From contig QNGA01000001.1 in the NCBI GenBank assembly GCA_003298465.1, forward strand, positions 1,054,001-1,118,000: DNA of 64,000 bases. The letters are read 5' to 3'. This document shows positions 51,995 to 60,327 of the stretch, in pieces; position 1 is the stretch's first letter; each line of letters opens with the position of its first letter. The notes under the pieces were generated by a model. That model worked only from the letters and a program-made list of their open reading frames with translations. It was not told the origin of the DNA and searched no databases. The stretch is from a halophilic archaeon. Its GTDB lineage: Archaea > Halobacteriota > Halobacteria > Halobacteriales > Haladaptataceae. The position numbers were made by a program, and so were the translations under genes.

Positions 51995-52139
51995 ACCCCC
52001 TTCCGGCGGCCAGGACCGGCTTATTCGACGCGTTGATGCGGCTTAAATACGGAGCTCGGCGTCCCACGCCGGAAAACGACGGGAGCGACCGTGTGACGGG
52101 CGAATATTTTTGTCCCGGTTCGACGAATTCTGGAACGGT

Positions 52140-52652
52140 ATGCCCGGTCCCCCCGGAAGAGATCCGCGGAGCGCCCGGAGCAACGAACGCCAGTCGTTCG
52201 CCGGGCACGGGACCCGCACGACCGTCGAGAAGGACGGAATCGGACTCTTCATCGACGACACCGTCTACGCGTTCGCCGACGTCTCCGTCCCGAGCCTTCC
52301 GGTGCTCTGGACGGTGATGGTCACGTCACCGGTCGAGTACGGTGGGGTGAACGGTGCCGCGTTCGTCGGCTGGATGACGATGGTGCTCGGTGCCGCCCTG
52401 ATTCGCGGAGGGTGGATCGGACCACTCTTCACTGAGATTCCCGGCTGGGTCTCGCTGACGCCGACGCTGGTCGCGTTGCGCGTCCTGTACTTCAACCTCG
52501 CGCTGGCCGTCGCCGCCTACGGGGGAGGACTCTTCGACGCCGCTCTCCGGTTACCGCTCGCGTTCGTCGGTTGGTCGTTGCTGGTCAGCGCCGTCGCGGT
52601 CTGGCTGTTTCCGTCGCTCGCCGGCGCAGTGGCACGACGTCGGGCGGCGTAG
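52140..52652 (+). CDS. Membrane protein of unknown function inside the glycan cluster
   Basis: A 170-residue protein. The first ~45 residues are hydrophilic; then about four hydrophobic stretches (SLPVLWTVMVTSPVEYGG, VGWMTMVLGAALIRGGWI, ALRVLYFNLALAVAAYGGGL, LAFVGWSLLVSAVAVWLF). Plus strand, opposite to all its neighbours, with its own TATA-like AATATTTTTG about 30 bases upstream. I do not recognise it. Confidence 0.7.
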   Translation: MPGPPGRDPRSARSNERQSFAGHGTRTTVEKDGIGLFIDDTVYAFADVSVPSLPVLWTVMVTSPVEYGGVNGAAFVGWMTMVLGAALIRGGWIGPLFTEIPGWVSLTPTLVALRVLYFNLALAVAAYGGGLFDAALRLPLAFVGWSLLVSAVAVWLFPSLAGAVARRRAA

Positions 52653-52687
52653 CCTCCTCTCCTGGCCGACGCGGTGTTCGCCGCCGA

Positions 52688-53767
52688 CTACCGGCGCGAC
52701 ACCGACGCCACGCAGTCGACCGTCTCCTCGCTGCGCGTGGGGACGGCGTGCTCGGCCACGTCGACGATTATCTCGGTCAGGTTCACCTTGTCGGCGACGT
52801 AGGCGTCGCGCTTCTCGCGCCAGCGCGTCTTCGCGGTGTCGTCCTCGACGAGTTCGACGGAGCGTTCGAGCACGTCGGAGAACGCCTGGCGGTTGTATAT
52901 CAGCCCCTGTCGTTCGAGTTCGAGGAAGTTGCCCATGTCGGAGTCGCCGACGAACGAGTTCGACCGGATGGCGGGCGTCCCAAGCAGCGCGGCCTCGGTC
53001 ACCATCGTCTGCGTGTCGGCGACGAGCAGGCTGGCCTCGGCCAGCGCGTCGTGGAGGCGGGCCGGGTGGAGGTCGAAGGCGCGCGCCCGCTCCGGGACGT
53101 CCCCGTCCGCCTCGTCGGAGACGAAGACGGTCGCGCGCTCGGCGAGTTCGGCGACGAGCCGGCGGCGCTTGTCCCGCGAGAACCCCGACTGCCCGACGTC
53201 GTGGTGGGAGCCGAACGCGTTGAACCGCAGGACGACGTAGCGCTCGTCCGGCCCGACCCCCAGCTCCTCGCGGATGCTCGGGTCGGGGTCGTACACCGCC
53301 GGGTGGAGGTACGCGAGTTCTTTGAACCCCTGGAACTCGTAGTGGTTCGTCCCGAGGTCCTTCCCGAACGTGTGCGGGGTGAGGAAGGTGTCGACGAACG
53401 GCCGGGCGGCCAGGTGGTCGAGCGTCGTCGGTTCCGAGTCGGCGACGACGACCACGGGCGTCCGCGATATGGCCCCGGCGTGGGCGGCGTACGACCCGAC
53501 GCCGAAGACGAGGTCGGGGCGGTACTGCAGCGTCCGCCGGAAGATGGCGAGGTAGTGCTGCGGCAGCTCCCGGAGCAGCGAGTACTTCGTCGTGTCGCAG
53601 GCTCCGTACAGTTCGTGGGGCAGGTCGTAGTAGTCGAGCAGGGCGGCGGTACAGCCGTAGTCGCGCCCGAGGACGAGCACGTCGTGGCCCCGGTCGCGGA
53701 GTCGCTCGACCGCGTGCCGATAGAGGTGGACGTGTGCTGGGGTGTTCGTGAAGAACAGGTATCTCAT
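52688..53767 (-). CDS. DUF354 family glycosyltransferase-like protein (copy 2)
   Basis: A 359-residue GT-B-like protein, similar in architecture to copy 1: FFTNTPAHVHLYRHAVERLR at the start, ELAYLHPAVYDPDPSIREEL in the middle, and LLVADTQTMVTEAALLGTPA, SFVGDSDMGNFLELERQGLI at the end. The conserved Asp/Thr of the second fold (DTQTM) matches DSATM of copy 1. It overlaps the FemX-like gene by four bases. Confidence 0.88.
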   Translation of the reverse strand: MRYLFFTNTPAHVHLYRHAVERLRDRGHDVLVLGRDYGCTAALLDYYDLPHELYGACDTTKYSLLRELPQHYLAIFRRTLQYRPDLVFGVGSYAAHAGAISRTPVVVVADSEPTTLDHLAARPFVDTFLTPHTFGKDLGTNHYEFQGFKELAYLHPAVYDPDPSIREELGVGPDERYVVLRFNAFGSHHDVGQSGFSRDKRRRLVAELAERATVFVSDEADGDVPERARAFDLHPARLHDALAEASLLVADTQTMVTEAALLGTPAIRSNSFVGDSDMGNFLELERQGLIYNRQAFSDVLERSVELVEDDTAKTRWREKRDAYVADKVNLTEIIVDVAEHAVPTRSEETVDCVASVSRR

Positions 53768-54843
53768 CCCTGGACGAACTCGTAGGCGCGCTTTGCGGCG
53801 GCCATGGTCGTACCGGACGACTCCACCAGGTAGTAGGGAACGAGGTCCGCGCCGAACTTCGCCTTGTACCGACAGAGCCGTTCGGTGTTGGCCCCCATCA
53901 GGTCGTACTCGGTCACGGAGTCGACCGGCGGGTCGTCGAGTATCTCCTCCACGATGCGCCAGTGGACGAGGCTGTTGACGCTCGTCCCCTCGTAGACCGC
54001 GCGCGCGCCGCCCTGCCAGAAGTACGCCGCGTCGTTCGAGTAGAGGGCGGTGATGCCGCTGAGGTACTCGCCGTCCCCGTCCCGGGCGACGTACGTCCGG
54101 GCGCGGTCGTCGAGGCCCCGCCAGAGGTCGCGGACGTACGGCCAGGGAAGCCCCAGATGCTCGTCCTGCTCGTCGTAGCGCGCGACGGTGTGTTCGTACA
54201 CCGCCTGCGCGCCGTCGATTCCCTCGCGCTCGACGGTCACGTCGAGGTCGCGCGCGTCCCGTATCTCGCGGCGGAGGCTCTTGCTGAACGACTTCATGAC
54301 GGCGTCCGCGGTCGTCTCCGCCAGGTCGAGCCGGTAGGTGAAGTACGGTTCGACCCGGAGGTCGTCCCAGAGGTACGGTCGCGGGTCCCCGTACGCCGTG
54401 CCACAGAGCATCCGGAACAGGGTGAGGCCGTCGTCGACGCGCTCGCCGACCCGCGTCGCGAGGCCGTCGTCGACGCCGGCGCTCGCGAGGCGTTCGTCGA
54501 GCGCGAGGTCGGCTCCGACGCGGTCGAGCACCCGTTCGGTGAACTCGCGGTTGACTTTCTCACGCTTGCGTCGCTTGGGGCTCGTCGGCATGAGGATGGG
54601 GCCGAGGCGGGGTATCGCCAGTCCGGGCGGCGGCGAGAGCACGGCGGTCCCGAGCGACCGCTCCCGAACGACGAGCGGGAGGAGGCCGACGGGCTGTTGT
54701 CCCTTGAAACCGCCGAACAGTCGCAGGTCACCGGCAGCGTGGCTGTCGATGGCCGACAGCGCCGCCGGAAGGTGGAACGGTTCGAACCCGTCCGCCGGAA
54801 GCGCGTCGGCCCATTCGTCGAGGTCCAGACGTTCGACTCTCAT
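53764..54843 (-). CDS. FemX/FemAB-like GNAT protein
   Basis: A 359-residue double-GNAT protein of the lipid II:glycine glycyltransferase (FemAB) type. Features: SFSKSLRREIRDARDLDVTV (~183-202), LPWPYVRDLWRGLDDRARTY and YFWQGGARAVYEGTSVNSLV, then YDLMGANTERLCRYKAKFGA (the G(x)N...YK-FG end motif). In bacteria the family adds amino acids to peptidoglycan; archaea have none, so here it probably acylates or aminoacylates a sugar of the surface glycan (inference). A TATA/motif element sits 35 bases upstream. Confidence 0.85.
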   Translation of the reverse strand: MRVERLDLDEWADALPADGFEPFHLPAALSAIDSHAAGDLRLFGGFKGQQPVGLLPLVVRERSLGTAVLSPPPGLAIPRLGPILMPTSPKRRKREKVNREFTERVLDRVGADLALDERLASAGVDDGLATRVGERVDDGLTLFRMLCGTAYGDPRPYLWDDLRVEPYFTYRLDLAETTADAVMKSFSKSLRREIRDARDLDVTVEREGIDGAQAVYEHTVARYDEQDEHLGLPWPYVRDLWRGLDDRARTYVARDGDGEYLSGITALYSNDAAYFWQGGARAVYEGTSVNSLVHWRIVEEILDDPPVDSVTEYDLMGANTERLCRYKAKFGADLVPYYLVESSGTTMAAAKRAYEFVQG

Positions 54844-54877
54844 TCGTCGTCTCGTTCCCAGATAGCCCCGGTTTCGA

Positions 54878-54890
54878 CTTTGTTATCCCC
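54878..54890 (-). promoter_or_regulatory. GRTAACAAAG element B (before the FemX-like gene)
   Basis: Minus strand GGGGATAACAAAG, 35 bases before the ATG at 54843 in the 134-base gap that separates this gene from the rest of the cluster. The spacing fits a TATA box. Confidence 0.55.
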
Positions 54891-54977
54891 CGCCTGCGGA
54901 AGAGAAGGGCGTCTCAGCGGCAGTTCAGGAGGCGGCTACGCCGCCGAACCGAGGACGGAGACGGCGTCGACGACCGG

Positions 54978-55883
54978 CTACCGGTCGTTCACCCCGGCGA
55001 CGCCGGCCGGTTCGTGGCGCGTCTCCACCAGTCTGTCGTGGAGGTCCGCCGGCGGACCGACCCACGCGCCGCGGTCCAGCGCTCCCTCCACCAGGCGGCG
55101 GTAGAGTCGCCGGTGGCCGGCGAACTCGTCGGCGAACATCCGCGGATGCCAGAGCGCGGTCATCACGGCGTCGTTCGCGGCCGCCTCGTCGAGCAGGCGC
55201 TCGCACTCGCGCCAGGCCGCCTCGAACTCCGCGTCGGGGTCGGGGAGCGCGATGTCCATCACCGTCAGCGGGAAGACCAGGAAGTCGTCGTCGAACGGGC
55301 GCTTCGGGCGGTAACCGTGCTGGAAGCCGTACTCGCTGCTGGAGCCGAGACTGGTATCGTAGTCGAGACCGACGGCGTCGTAGTGCGCCCACGTCTCGTC
55401 GCCGAGGCGGAGGTGGTGCTGGCGACCGCCGCGCACCTCGTGGCCCAGCGCGGCCTCCAGCGCTATCTTCTGCTCGCACAGCGCCTGGCGGTCGTCGCCG
55501 GAGTCGTAGGAGCCGTGGAGACCGATCTCCCACCCGCCGTCGTCGAGGTCGTGGAGGACCTCCAGCACGTCCGCGTCGAAGACGTCGTAGCGCCCGAAGT
55601 GTTCGATCCAGTAGCGCGGCCGGAGCCACTTCCCGGGGGACTTCGCGAGGATGGACTCCTCCTGGAGCACGTAGAACGCCGACCGGACGCCGAGGTCGTC
55701 CTCGAGCGCCTTCACCGTCTCGAACTGCCACCACGGGTTGTTGCCGGGCGCGAGCGCGGCGAGGTGGCTCGGGTCCCGGTCGGCGAGCGCGTAGTACGGC
55801 GCCTGCAGGCCCTTGTACGGGCGGTCGACGTCGTGCGTGAGACACAGCGCGAACTCGTGGTCGGGGAGGATATCAGCGGACAC
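54978..55883 (-). CDS. Polysaccharide deacetylase-like protein
   Basis: A 301-residue NodB-fold protein. ALCLTHDVDRPYKGLQAPYY (first motif with His-Asp), ALAPGNNPWWQFETVKALED, SAFYVLQEES, WEIGLHGSYDSGDDRQALCE (His motif) and GGRQHHLRLGDETW, ALWHPRMFADEF. The metal triad Asp/His/His is in place, so it probably removes acetyl groups from a glycan precursor. GTG start (MSADILPDHEF) overlapping the epimerase gene by 11 bases, so co-translated. Confidence 0.88.
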   Translation of the reverse strand: MSADILPDHEFALCLTHDVDRPYKGLQAPYYALADRDPSHLAALAPGNNPWWQFETVKALEDDLGVRSAFYVLQEESILAKSPGKWLRPRYWIEHFGRYDVFDADVLEVLHDLDDGGWEIGLHGSYDSGDDRQALCEQKIALEAALGHEVRGGRQHHLRLGDETWAHYDAVGLDYDTSLGSSSEYGFQHGYRPKRPFDDDFLVFPLTVMDIALPDPDAEFEAAWRECERLLDEAAANDAVMTALWHPRMFADEFAGHRRLYRRLVEGALDRGAWVGPPADLHDRLVETRHEPAGVAGVNDR

Positions 55884-56958
55884 GGTCGCGTACCTCTGGC
55901 TCCTCGACGGAGGTTTCCAGTATCTCGACGATGCGCTCTGCGGCGTGGCCGTCGCCGTACGGCTGGGGCTTCTCGTCCGGTGCGATGGCGTCCGCGAGCG
56001 CGGCCCGGATTCGGTCGGCGTCGGCCCCGGCGAGTACGTTCCACCCGCTCTCGACGGTCTCCACCCACTCGGTCTCCTCGCGGAGGGTGACGCAGGGCGT
56101 GTCGAGGAAGAACGCCTCCTTCTGGACGCCACCGGAGTCGGTGGCGACGACCGCGGCCGCGTCGAGCAGGGCGACGAACCGCCGGTAGCCCACGGGGTCG
56201 ACGAGCGTCAGTTCGCGGGCGGCCCGCTCGTACTGACCGAACTCCCGGAGGCGGTCGGTCGTCCGCGGGTGAGCGGGGAGGACGACCGGCCGGGGGTCGT
56301 CCGCCAGCGCGTCGACGATGGCCGCGAGGCGGTCCGGGTCGTCGGCGTTGGCCTCCCGGTGGACCGTCGCGAGCACGAACTCGCGGTCCGTGACGCCGAA
56401 GTCGCCGAGCACGGAGCGGTCGGCGCGCTCCCGCGCCCACAGCAGGGCGTCGTACCCCACGTCGCCGGTGACGTGGACGCCGGTCGTGATGCCCTCGTCG
56501 CGGAGGTTCGACGCCGCCTCCCGCGAGGGCGCGAAGCAGAGGTCGGCGGCGTGGTCGGTGAGGACGCGGTTCGTCTCCTCCGGCATGTCGCTGCCGGAAC
56601 GCATCCCGGCCTCGACGTGCGCCAGCGCCGGGGCGAGCTTCGACGCGGCGATGGCGGCAGCCAGCGTCGAGTTGGTGTCGCCGTAGACGAGCACGACGTC
56701 GGGCGCTTCCGCCTCGACGGTCGCCGCCAGCCCTTCGAGCATCCGAGCGGTCTGGCGGCCGTGCGTGTCCGACCCGACGCCGAGGTTCTCGTCCGGTCGC
56801 GGGATGGCGAGTTCTTCGAAGAACACGTCCGACAGTTCCTCGTCGTAGTGCTGGCCGGTGTGGACCAACGTCCCCTCGTGGTCGCGGCGCAGTTCGCGGG
56901 AGACGACCGCGGCCTTGACGAACTGCGGACGCGCCCCGACGACGGTGAGTACCTTCAC
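55873..56958 (-). CDS. wecB: UDP-HexNAc 2-epimerase (WecB/WbpI type)
   Basis: A 361-residue non-hydrolysing epimerase. VGARPQFVKAAVVSRELRRD (residues 5-24), TGQHYDEELSDVFFEELAIP, VYGDTNSTLAAAIAASKLAP, ALAHVEAGMRSGSDMPEETN and VVATDSGGVQKEAFFLDTPC are all typical. It turns UDP-GlcNAc (or its 2,3-diacetamido uronic form) into the manno isomer. The context with Gfo/Idh, DegT and an acyltransferase leaves WbpI-like use on a UDP-2,3-diNAc uronic acid equally possible. Confidence 0.93.
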   Translation of the reverse strand: MKVLTVVGARPQFVKAAVVSRELRRDHEGTLVHTGQHYDEELSDVFFEELAIPRPDENLGVGSDTHGRQTARMLEGLAATVEAEAPDVVLVYGDTNSTLAAAIAASKLAPALAHVEAGMRSGSDMPEETNRVLTDHAADLCFAPSREAASNLRDEGITTGVHVTGDVGYDALLWARERADRSVLGDFGVTDREFVLATVHREANADDPDRLAAIVDALADDPRPVVLPAHPRTTDRLREFGQYERAARELTLVDPVGYRRFVALLDAAAVVATDSGGVQKEAFFLDTPCVTLREETEWVETVESGWNVLAGADADRIRAALADAIAPDEKPQPYGDGHAAERIVEILETSVEEPEVRDRVR

Positions 56959-57986
56959 GGTTCCTCCCGGACGTGGAGGTCCTCGTCGTCCAGTCGGTCG
57001 AACGTCGTCGCCAGCGCCAGCGCCAGCAGGCCGACCAGCGTCCGGGTCGCCGCGTCGCTCGTCCCGTCGCTGGCTCCCTCGCTATCCCCGCCCCGTCGCA
57101 GGGCTGCGACCAGCCCGGCCCCGGTTCCCACCGCCCCCAGACCGTACAGGAACGCGAGCGGGTGGCAGTCCCGTACGAGGTACTTCGTCTTCAGCCGCCA
57201 CAGGAAGTTGTGTGCCAGCAACGCCGACAGCTTCGGAACGAACGTCGCGTACCGGATGTGGCTCTCCTCGTCGCCGTACACCGCCGGCATCGCCACGTCC
57301 GCGACGCGCATGCCGGCGACGTTCAGGCGAACGAGCAGGGCGTTGGCGAAGCCGTAGTCGTCGTACACGTCCTCGACGTCGACGGCCTCGAGCGCCCGCA
57401 GCGAGATGGCGGTGTAGCCGTTCTGCGGGTCGACCACTCCCCAGTAGCCGCTGGCGACCTTCGTCAGGTAGGTGAGCAGCCAGTTGCCGAACGAGCGCCA
57501 CCCCGACATCTCGCCCCGGTACTCGGGGTACGAGAGCCGGTCGCCCTTCGCGTAGTCGGCCCGACCGTCCACCACGGGTTCGACGACCCGTTCCAGCATC
57601 GCGGGGTCCATCTGGCCGTCGCCGGCCATCACCGCCGTCACGTCCATCCCGTCGTCGCGAGCGGCGCAGTAGCCCGTCTTGATGGCCGCGCCGACGCCGC
57701 GGTTCCGGCGGTGGCGAATCGGGACGACACGGGGACCGTTCGCCACGCCGCCGTCGGACTCCACCTGCCGTCCGTCCGCGTCGCCCGCTCCGTCCACGAG
57801 TGCGCCGACCCGCTCGCGGTCGTCGTCCGCGCGGGCGGTTATCTCCGCCCAGGTGTCGTCGGTCGAGCAGTCGTCGACGGCGTAGACGCGGTCGACGAAG
57901 TCGGGTACCGTGTCGATGACCCCGCCGACGAACGCCTCCTCGTTGTACGCGGGAACGACGACGGCGACCGTCTTGTCCTCGTACAT
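56955..57986 (-). CDS. Family 2 glycosyltransferase (dolichol-phosphate sugar synthase-like)
   Basis: A 343-residue enzyme. GT-A domain: VAVVVPAYNEEAFVGGVIDT, YAVDDCSTDDTWAEITARAD, IRHRRNRGVGAAIKTGY, VMAGDGQMDPAMLERVVEPV (DxD-like DGQMD), VVDPQNGYTAISLRALEAVD. The C-terminal ~90 residues contain one or two hydrophobic stretches. Similar to AglD/AglJ and dolichyl-P-mannose synthases, so it may load the first sugar on dolichol phosphate. It contains a longer insert (~62-78) than usual. Overlaps neighbours by one and four bases. Confidence 0.9.
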   Translation of the reverse strand: MYEDKTVAVVVPAYNEEAFVGGVIDTVPDFVDRVYAVDDCSTDDTWAEITARADDDRERVGALVDGAGDADGRQVESDGGVANGPRVVPIRHRRNRGVGAAIKTGYCAARDDGMDVTAVMAGDGQMDPAMLERVVEPVVDGRADYAKGDRLSYPEYRGEMSGWRSFGNWLLTYLTKVASGYWGVVDPQNGYTAISLRALEAVDVEDVYDDYGFANALLVRLNVAGMRVADVAMPAVYGDEESHIRYATFVPKLSALLAHNFLWRLKTKYLVRDCHPLAFLYGLGAVGTGAGLVAALRRGGDSEGASDGTSDAATRTLVGLLALALATTFDRLDDEDLHVREEP

Positions 57987-59341
57987 CACTGCCCTCCGAT
58001 GGTGTAGACGCGGTGGTCGGTCGCTCCGAGGTCCAGGGCCTGCCGCCCGTCGACGACGACCATCGGGTCGAAGGCGGTCCAGTCGACGCCCCCGAACTCC
58101 TCGTGGGCCGTCACGAGCACCGCGGCGTCCGGGTCGCGCTCGTGCAGTTCCGGCAGGCCGACCATCGTCGCGTCGAACCCGCCGGCGTCGGCGAGCATCG
58201 GGTCGACCGCCAGCACGTCGGCGCCGCGCTCCGCGAGGTCCGCACAGATGGGTCGGGCCGGCGTCGCTCGCGTCTCCTCGACGCCCGGCCGGTAGGTCAG
58301 TCCGAGGACGGCGACGGTCGCCCCCGGAAGCTCTCGGTCTTCGGCCGCCATCTCCTCGGCGAGCTTCTCGACCGTGAACGCCGGCATCGCGTCGTTGACC
58401 GAGCGGGCGGTCCGGAGCAGCGGCGTCTCGCGGTCGAACTGCGCCATTACGAAGTAGGGGTAGTAGGGGATGCAGTGACCGCCGACGCCGGGCCCCGGCC
58501 GGTGGATGTCGCAGAACGGCTGCGTGTTCGCCGTTTCGATGGCGGCGTTGACGTTCACGTCCATCGCGTCGGCGAGCGTGGCGAGTTCGTTCGCCAGCGC
58601 GATGTTCACGTCGCGGTAGACGCCCTCGAACACCTTCACGGCCTCCGCCGCGGTCGCGGAGGGGACCTCGATGACCTCGTTGCTGGTCAGTTCGCCGTAG
58701 ACGAGCGACGCGACGCGACCGCTCTCGTCGTCGACGCCGCCGACGACCTTCGGGTACGCCCCCCGGATGTCCTTCAGCGCGCGTCCGCTCGACGTCCGCT
58801 CCGGGCAGACCGCGAGACCGAACTCCCCGCGGTCGAGGTCGCTCTCCTCGACGAGGAGGGGAAGCAGGTCCTCGCGCGTCGTCCCCGGCGGCACGGTGCA
58901 CTCGACGACGACGAGGTCGTCCTGCTCCAGTCCGGCCGCGACGTCCTCGGCGACGGCCCGGAGGATGGCGAGGTCGGGTTCGCGGTCGTCGGTGATGGGC
59001 GTCGGCACGACGACGACGTGGACCGACGCGTCGCGGGCGGCCTCGGCCGGCGATTCGGTCGCGCGGAGCGCGCCGGCCTCGACGGTCTCGGCGACGAGGT
59101 CGCCGAGGCCGGGTTCGCGGTCGACGTGGCAGTCGCCGCGGTTCACGCTCTCGACGACGTCCGGGTCGACGTCCGCGCCGACGACGTTTCCGCAGGTCTC
59201 CGCGTACACCGCGGCGAGCGGCAGTCCCATCTTGCCCAGACCGTAGACGGCCACCGGAATCTCGCCGGTGCGGAACGCGCCGCGCTGCTCGGCGGGCGAG
59301 GCGTCGGTTCCGTAGAGCGTCTGCAGTTCCCGCAGGCTCAC
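57986..59341 (-). CDS. wecC: UDP-HexNAc 6-dehydrogenase (WecC/WbpA type)
   Basis: A 451-residue nucleotide-sugar dehydrogenase. NAD domain VAVYGLGKMGLPLAAVYAET (~31-50); VVVVPTPITDDREPDL; central region FEGVYRDVNIALANELATLA; catalytic Cys in GPGVGGHCIPYYPYF (~285); C-terminal UDP domain with LGLTYRPGVEETRATPARPI. It oxidises C6 of UDP-HexNAc to a uronic acid. TGATG overlap with the next gene. WecC and WbpA families cannot be separated by eye. Confidence 0.94.
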   Translation of the reverse strand: MSLRELQTLYGTDASPAEQRGAFRTGEIPVAVYGLGKMGLPLAAVYAETCGNVVGADVDPDVVESVNRGDCHVDREPGLGDLVAETVEAGALRATESPAEAARDASVHVVVVPTPITDDREPDLAILRAVAEDVAAGLEQDDLVVVECTVPPGTTREDLLPLLVEESDLDRGEFGLAVCPERTSSGRALKDIRGAYPKVVGGVDDESGRVASLVYGELTSNEVIEVPSATAAEAVKVFEGVYRDVNIALANELATLADAMDVNVNAAIETANTQPFCDIHRPGPGVGGHCIPYYPYFVMAQFDRETPLLRTARSVNDAMPAFTVEKLAEEMAAEDRELPGATVAVLGLTYRPGVEETRATPARPICADLAERGADVLAVDPMLADAGGFDATMVGLPELHERDPDAAVLVTAHEEFGGVDWTAFDPMVVVDGRQALDLGATDHRVYTIGGQ

Positions 59342-60327
59342 CGGGGGCGCACCTCCGTCTCGGCCGCGACCCGCTCGCCGCTCGCCGCCAGGCCGTCGAC
59401 GCGCCGGGCGAGTTCGACCACCCGGAGGCCGTCCTCGCCCGTGACGACCGGCGTTCCGCCCGTCGTCGCCGCGCGCACGAACGAGCGGAGTTCGTTCTTC
59501 AGCGGTTCGCCCGTCTCGACCGTCGGCCGCTCGACGATGCTCTCGTGGCGGTAGCGCAGGTCGCCGTTCTCCTCGATGTACTCCGGCGTCGAGTGGCGGT
59601 GTATCTCGACCGTCTGGTCGGTGTAGTCGACGTTCACCCGGCAGTCGGCCGCCGTGATCGAGAGGGTCCGCACCTTCTCCTGGGTGACCCTGCTCGCCGT
59701 GAGGCCGGCGACGACGCCGCTCTCGAACTCGATGTTCGCGCTCGCGTAGCGGTTGTCGCGCGCGCCCAGCGCCGCCACGGACTCGACGTCGTCGTCCACG
59801 AGCGACAGCAGTACGTCGATGTCGTGTATCATCAGGTCCATCACCGCGCTGTCGTCGACCGCCCGACCCTCCGGCGGCGGTCCGAGTCGCCGGGCGTCGA
59901 TCGCGATGACGTCGAGGTCGGAGACGATCTCGGAGAGCGTCCGGACCGCCGGGTTGAACCGCTCGATGTGGCCGACCTGCAGCGTCACGTCCGCGGCGTT
60001 GGCCTCGGCAAGCAGTTCCTTCCCCTCCGCGGGGTCGGCGACGAACGGCTTCTCGACGAGCACGTCGACGCCGTGGTCGATGCAGTCGCGGGCGACCGCG
60101 TAGTGGTACTCCGTCGGGACGGCGACGGAGGCGACGTCCGCTTCAAGGAGCGCCGCGTCCATTCCGACCGCTCGCGTCCCGTGGTCGCGCGCGACGGACG
60201 TCGCCGTCTCCTCGTCCGCGTCGTGGACGCCGACGAGGTTCACGTTCGGCAGTTCGCTGTACACTCGGGCGTGGTGGCGGCCCATGCTTCCGACGCCGAA
60301 GACCGCCGCGTTCACTGGCTCACTCAT
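59338..60327 (-). CDS. Gfo/Idh/MocA family oxidoreductase (WlbA/WbpB-like)
   Basis: A 329-residue NAD(P)-dependent enzyme. AAVFGVGSMGRHHARVYSEL (~8-27) is the Rossmann motif; VDVLVEKPFVADPAEGKELL has the catalytic EKP (~92-97); LMIHDIDVLLSLVDDDVESV carries the second active-site region. In this operon it probably oxidises C3 of a UDP-HexNAc uronic acid, before amination. Overlaps the dehydrogenase by four bases and the aminotransferase by eight. Confidence 0.93.
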   Translation of the reverse strand: MSEPVNAAVFGVGSMGRHHARVYSELPNVNLVGVHDADEETATSVARDHGTRAVGMDAALLEADVASVAVPTEYHYAVARDCIDHGVDVLVEKPFVADPAEGKELLAEANAADVTLQVGHIERFNPAVRTLSEIVSDLDVIAIDARRLGPPPEGRAVDDSAVMDLMIHDIDVLLSLVDDDVESVAALGARDNRYASANIEFESGVVAGLTASRVTQEKVRTLSITAADCRVNVDYTDQTVEIHRHSTPEYIEENGDLRYRHESIVERPTVETGEPLKNELRSFVRAATTGGTPVVTGEDGLRVVELARRVDGLAASGERVAAETEVRPR

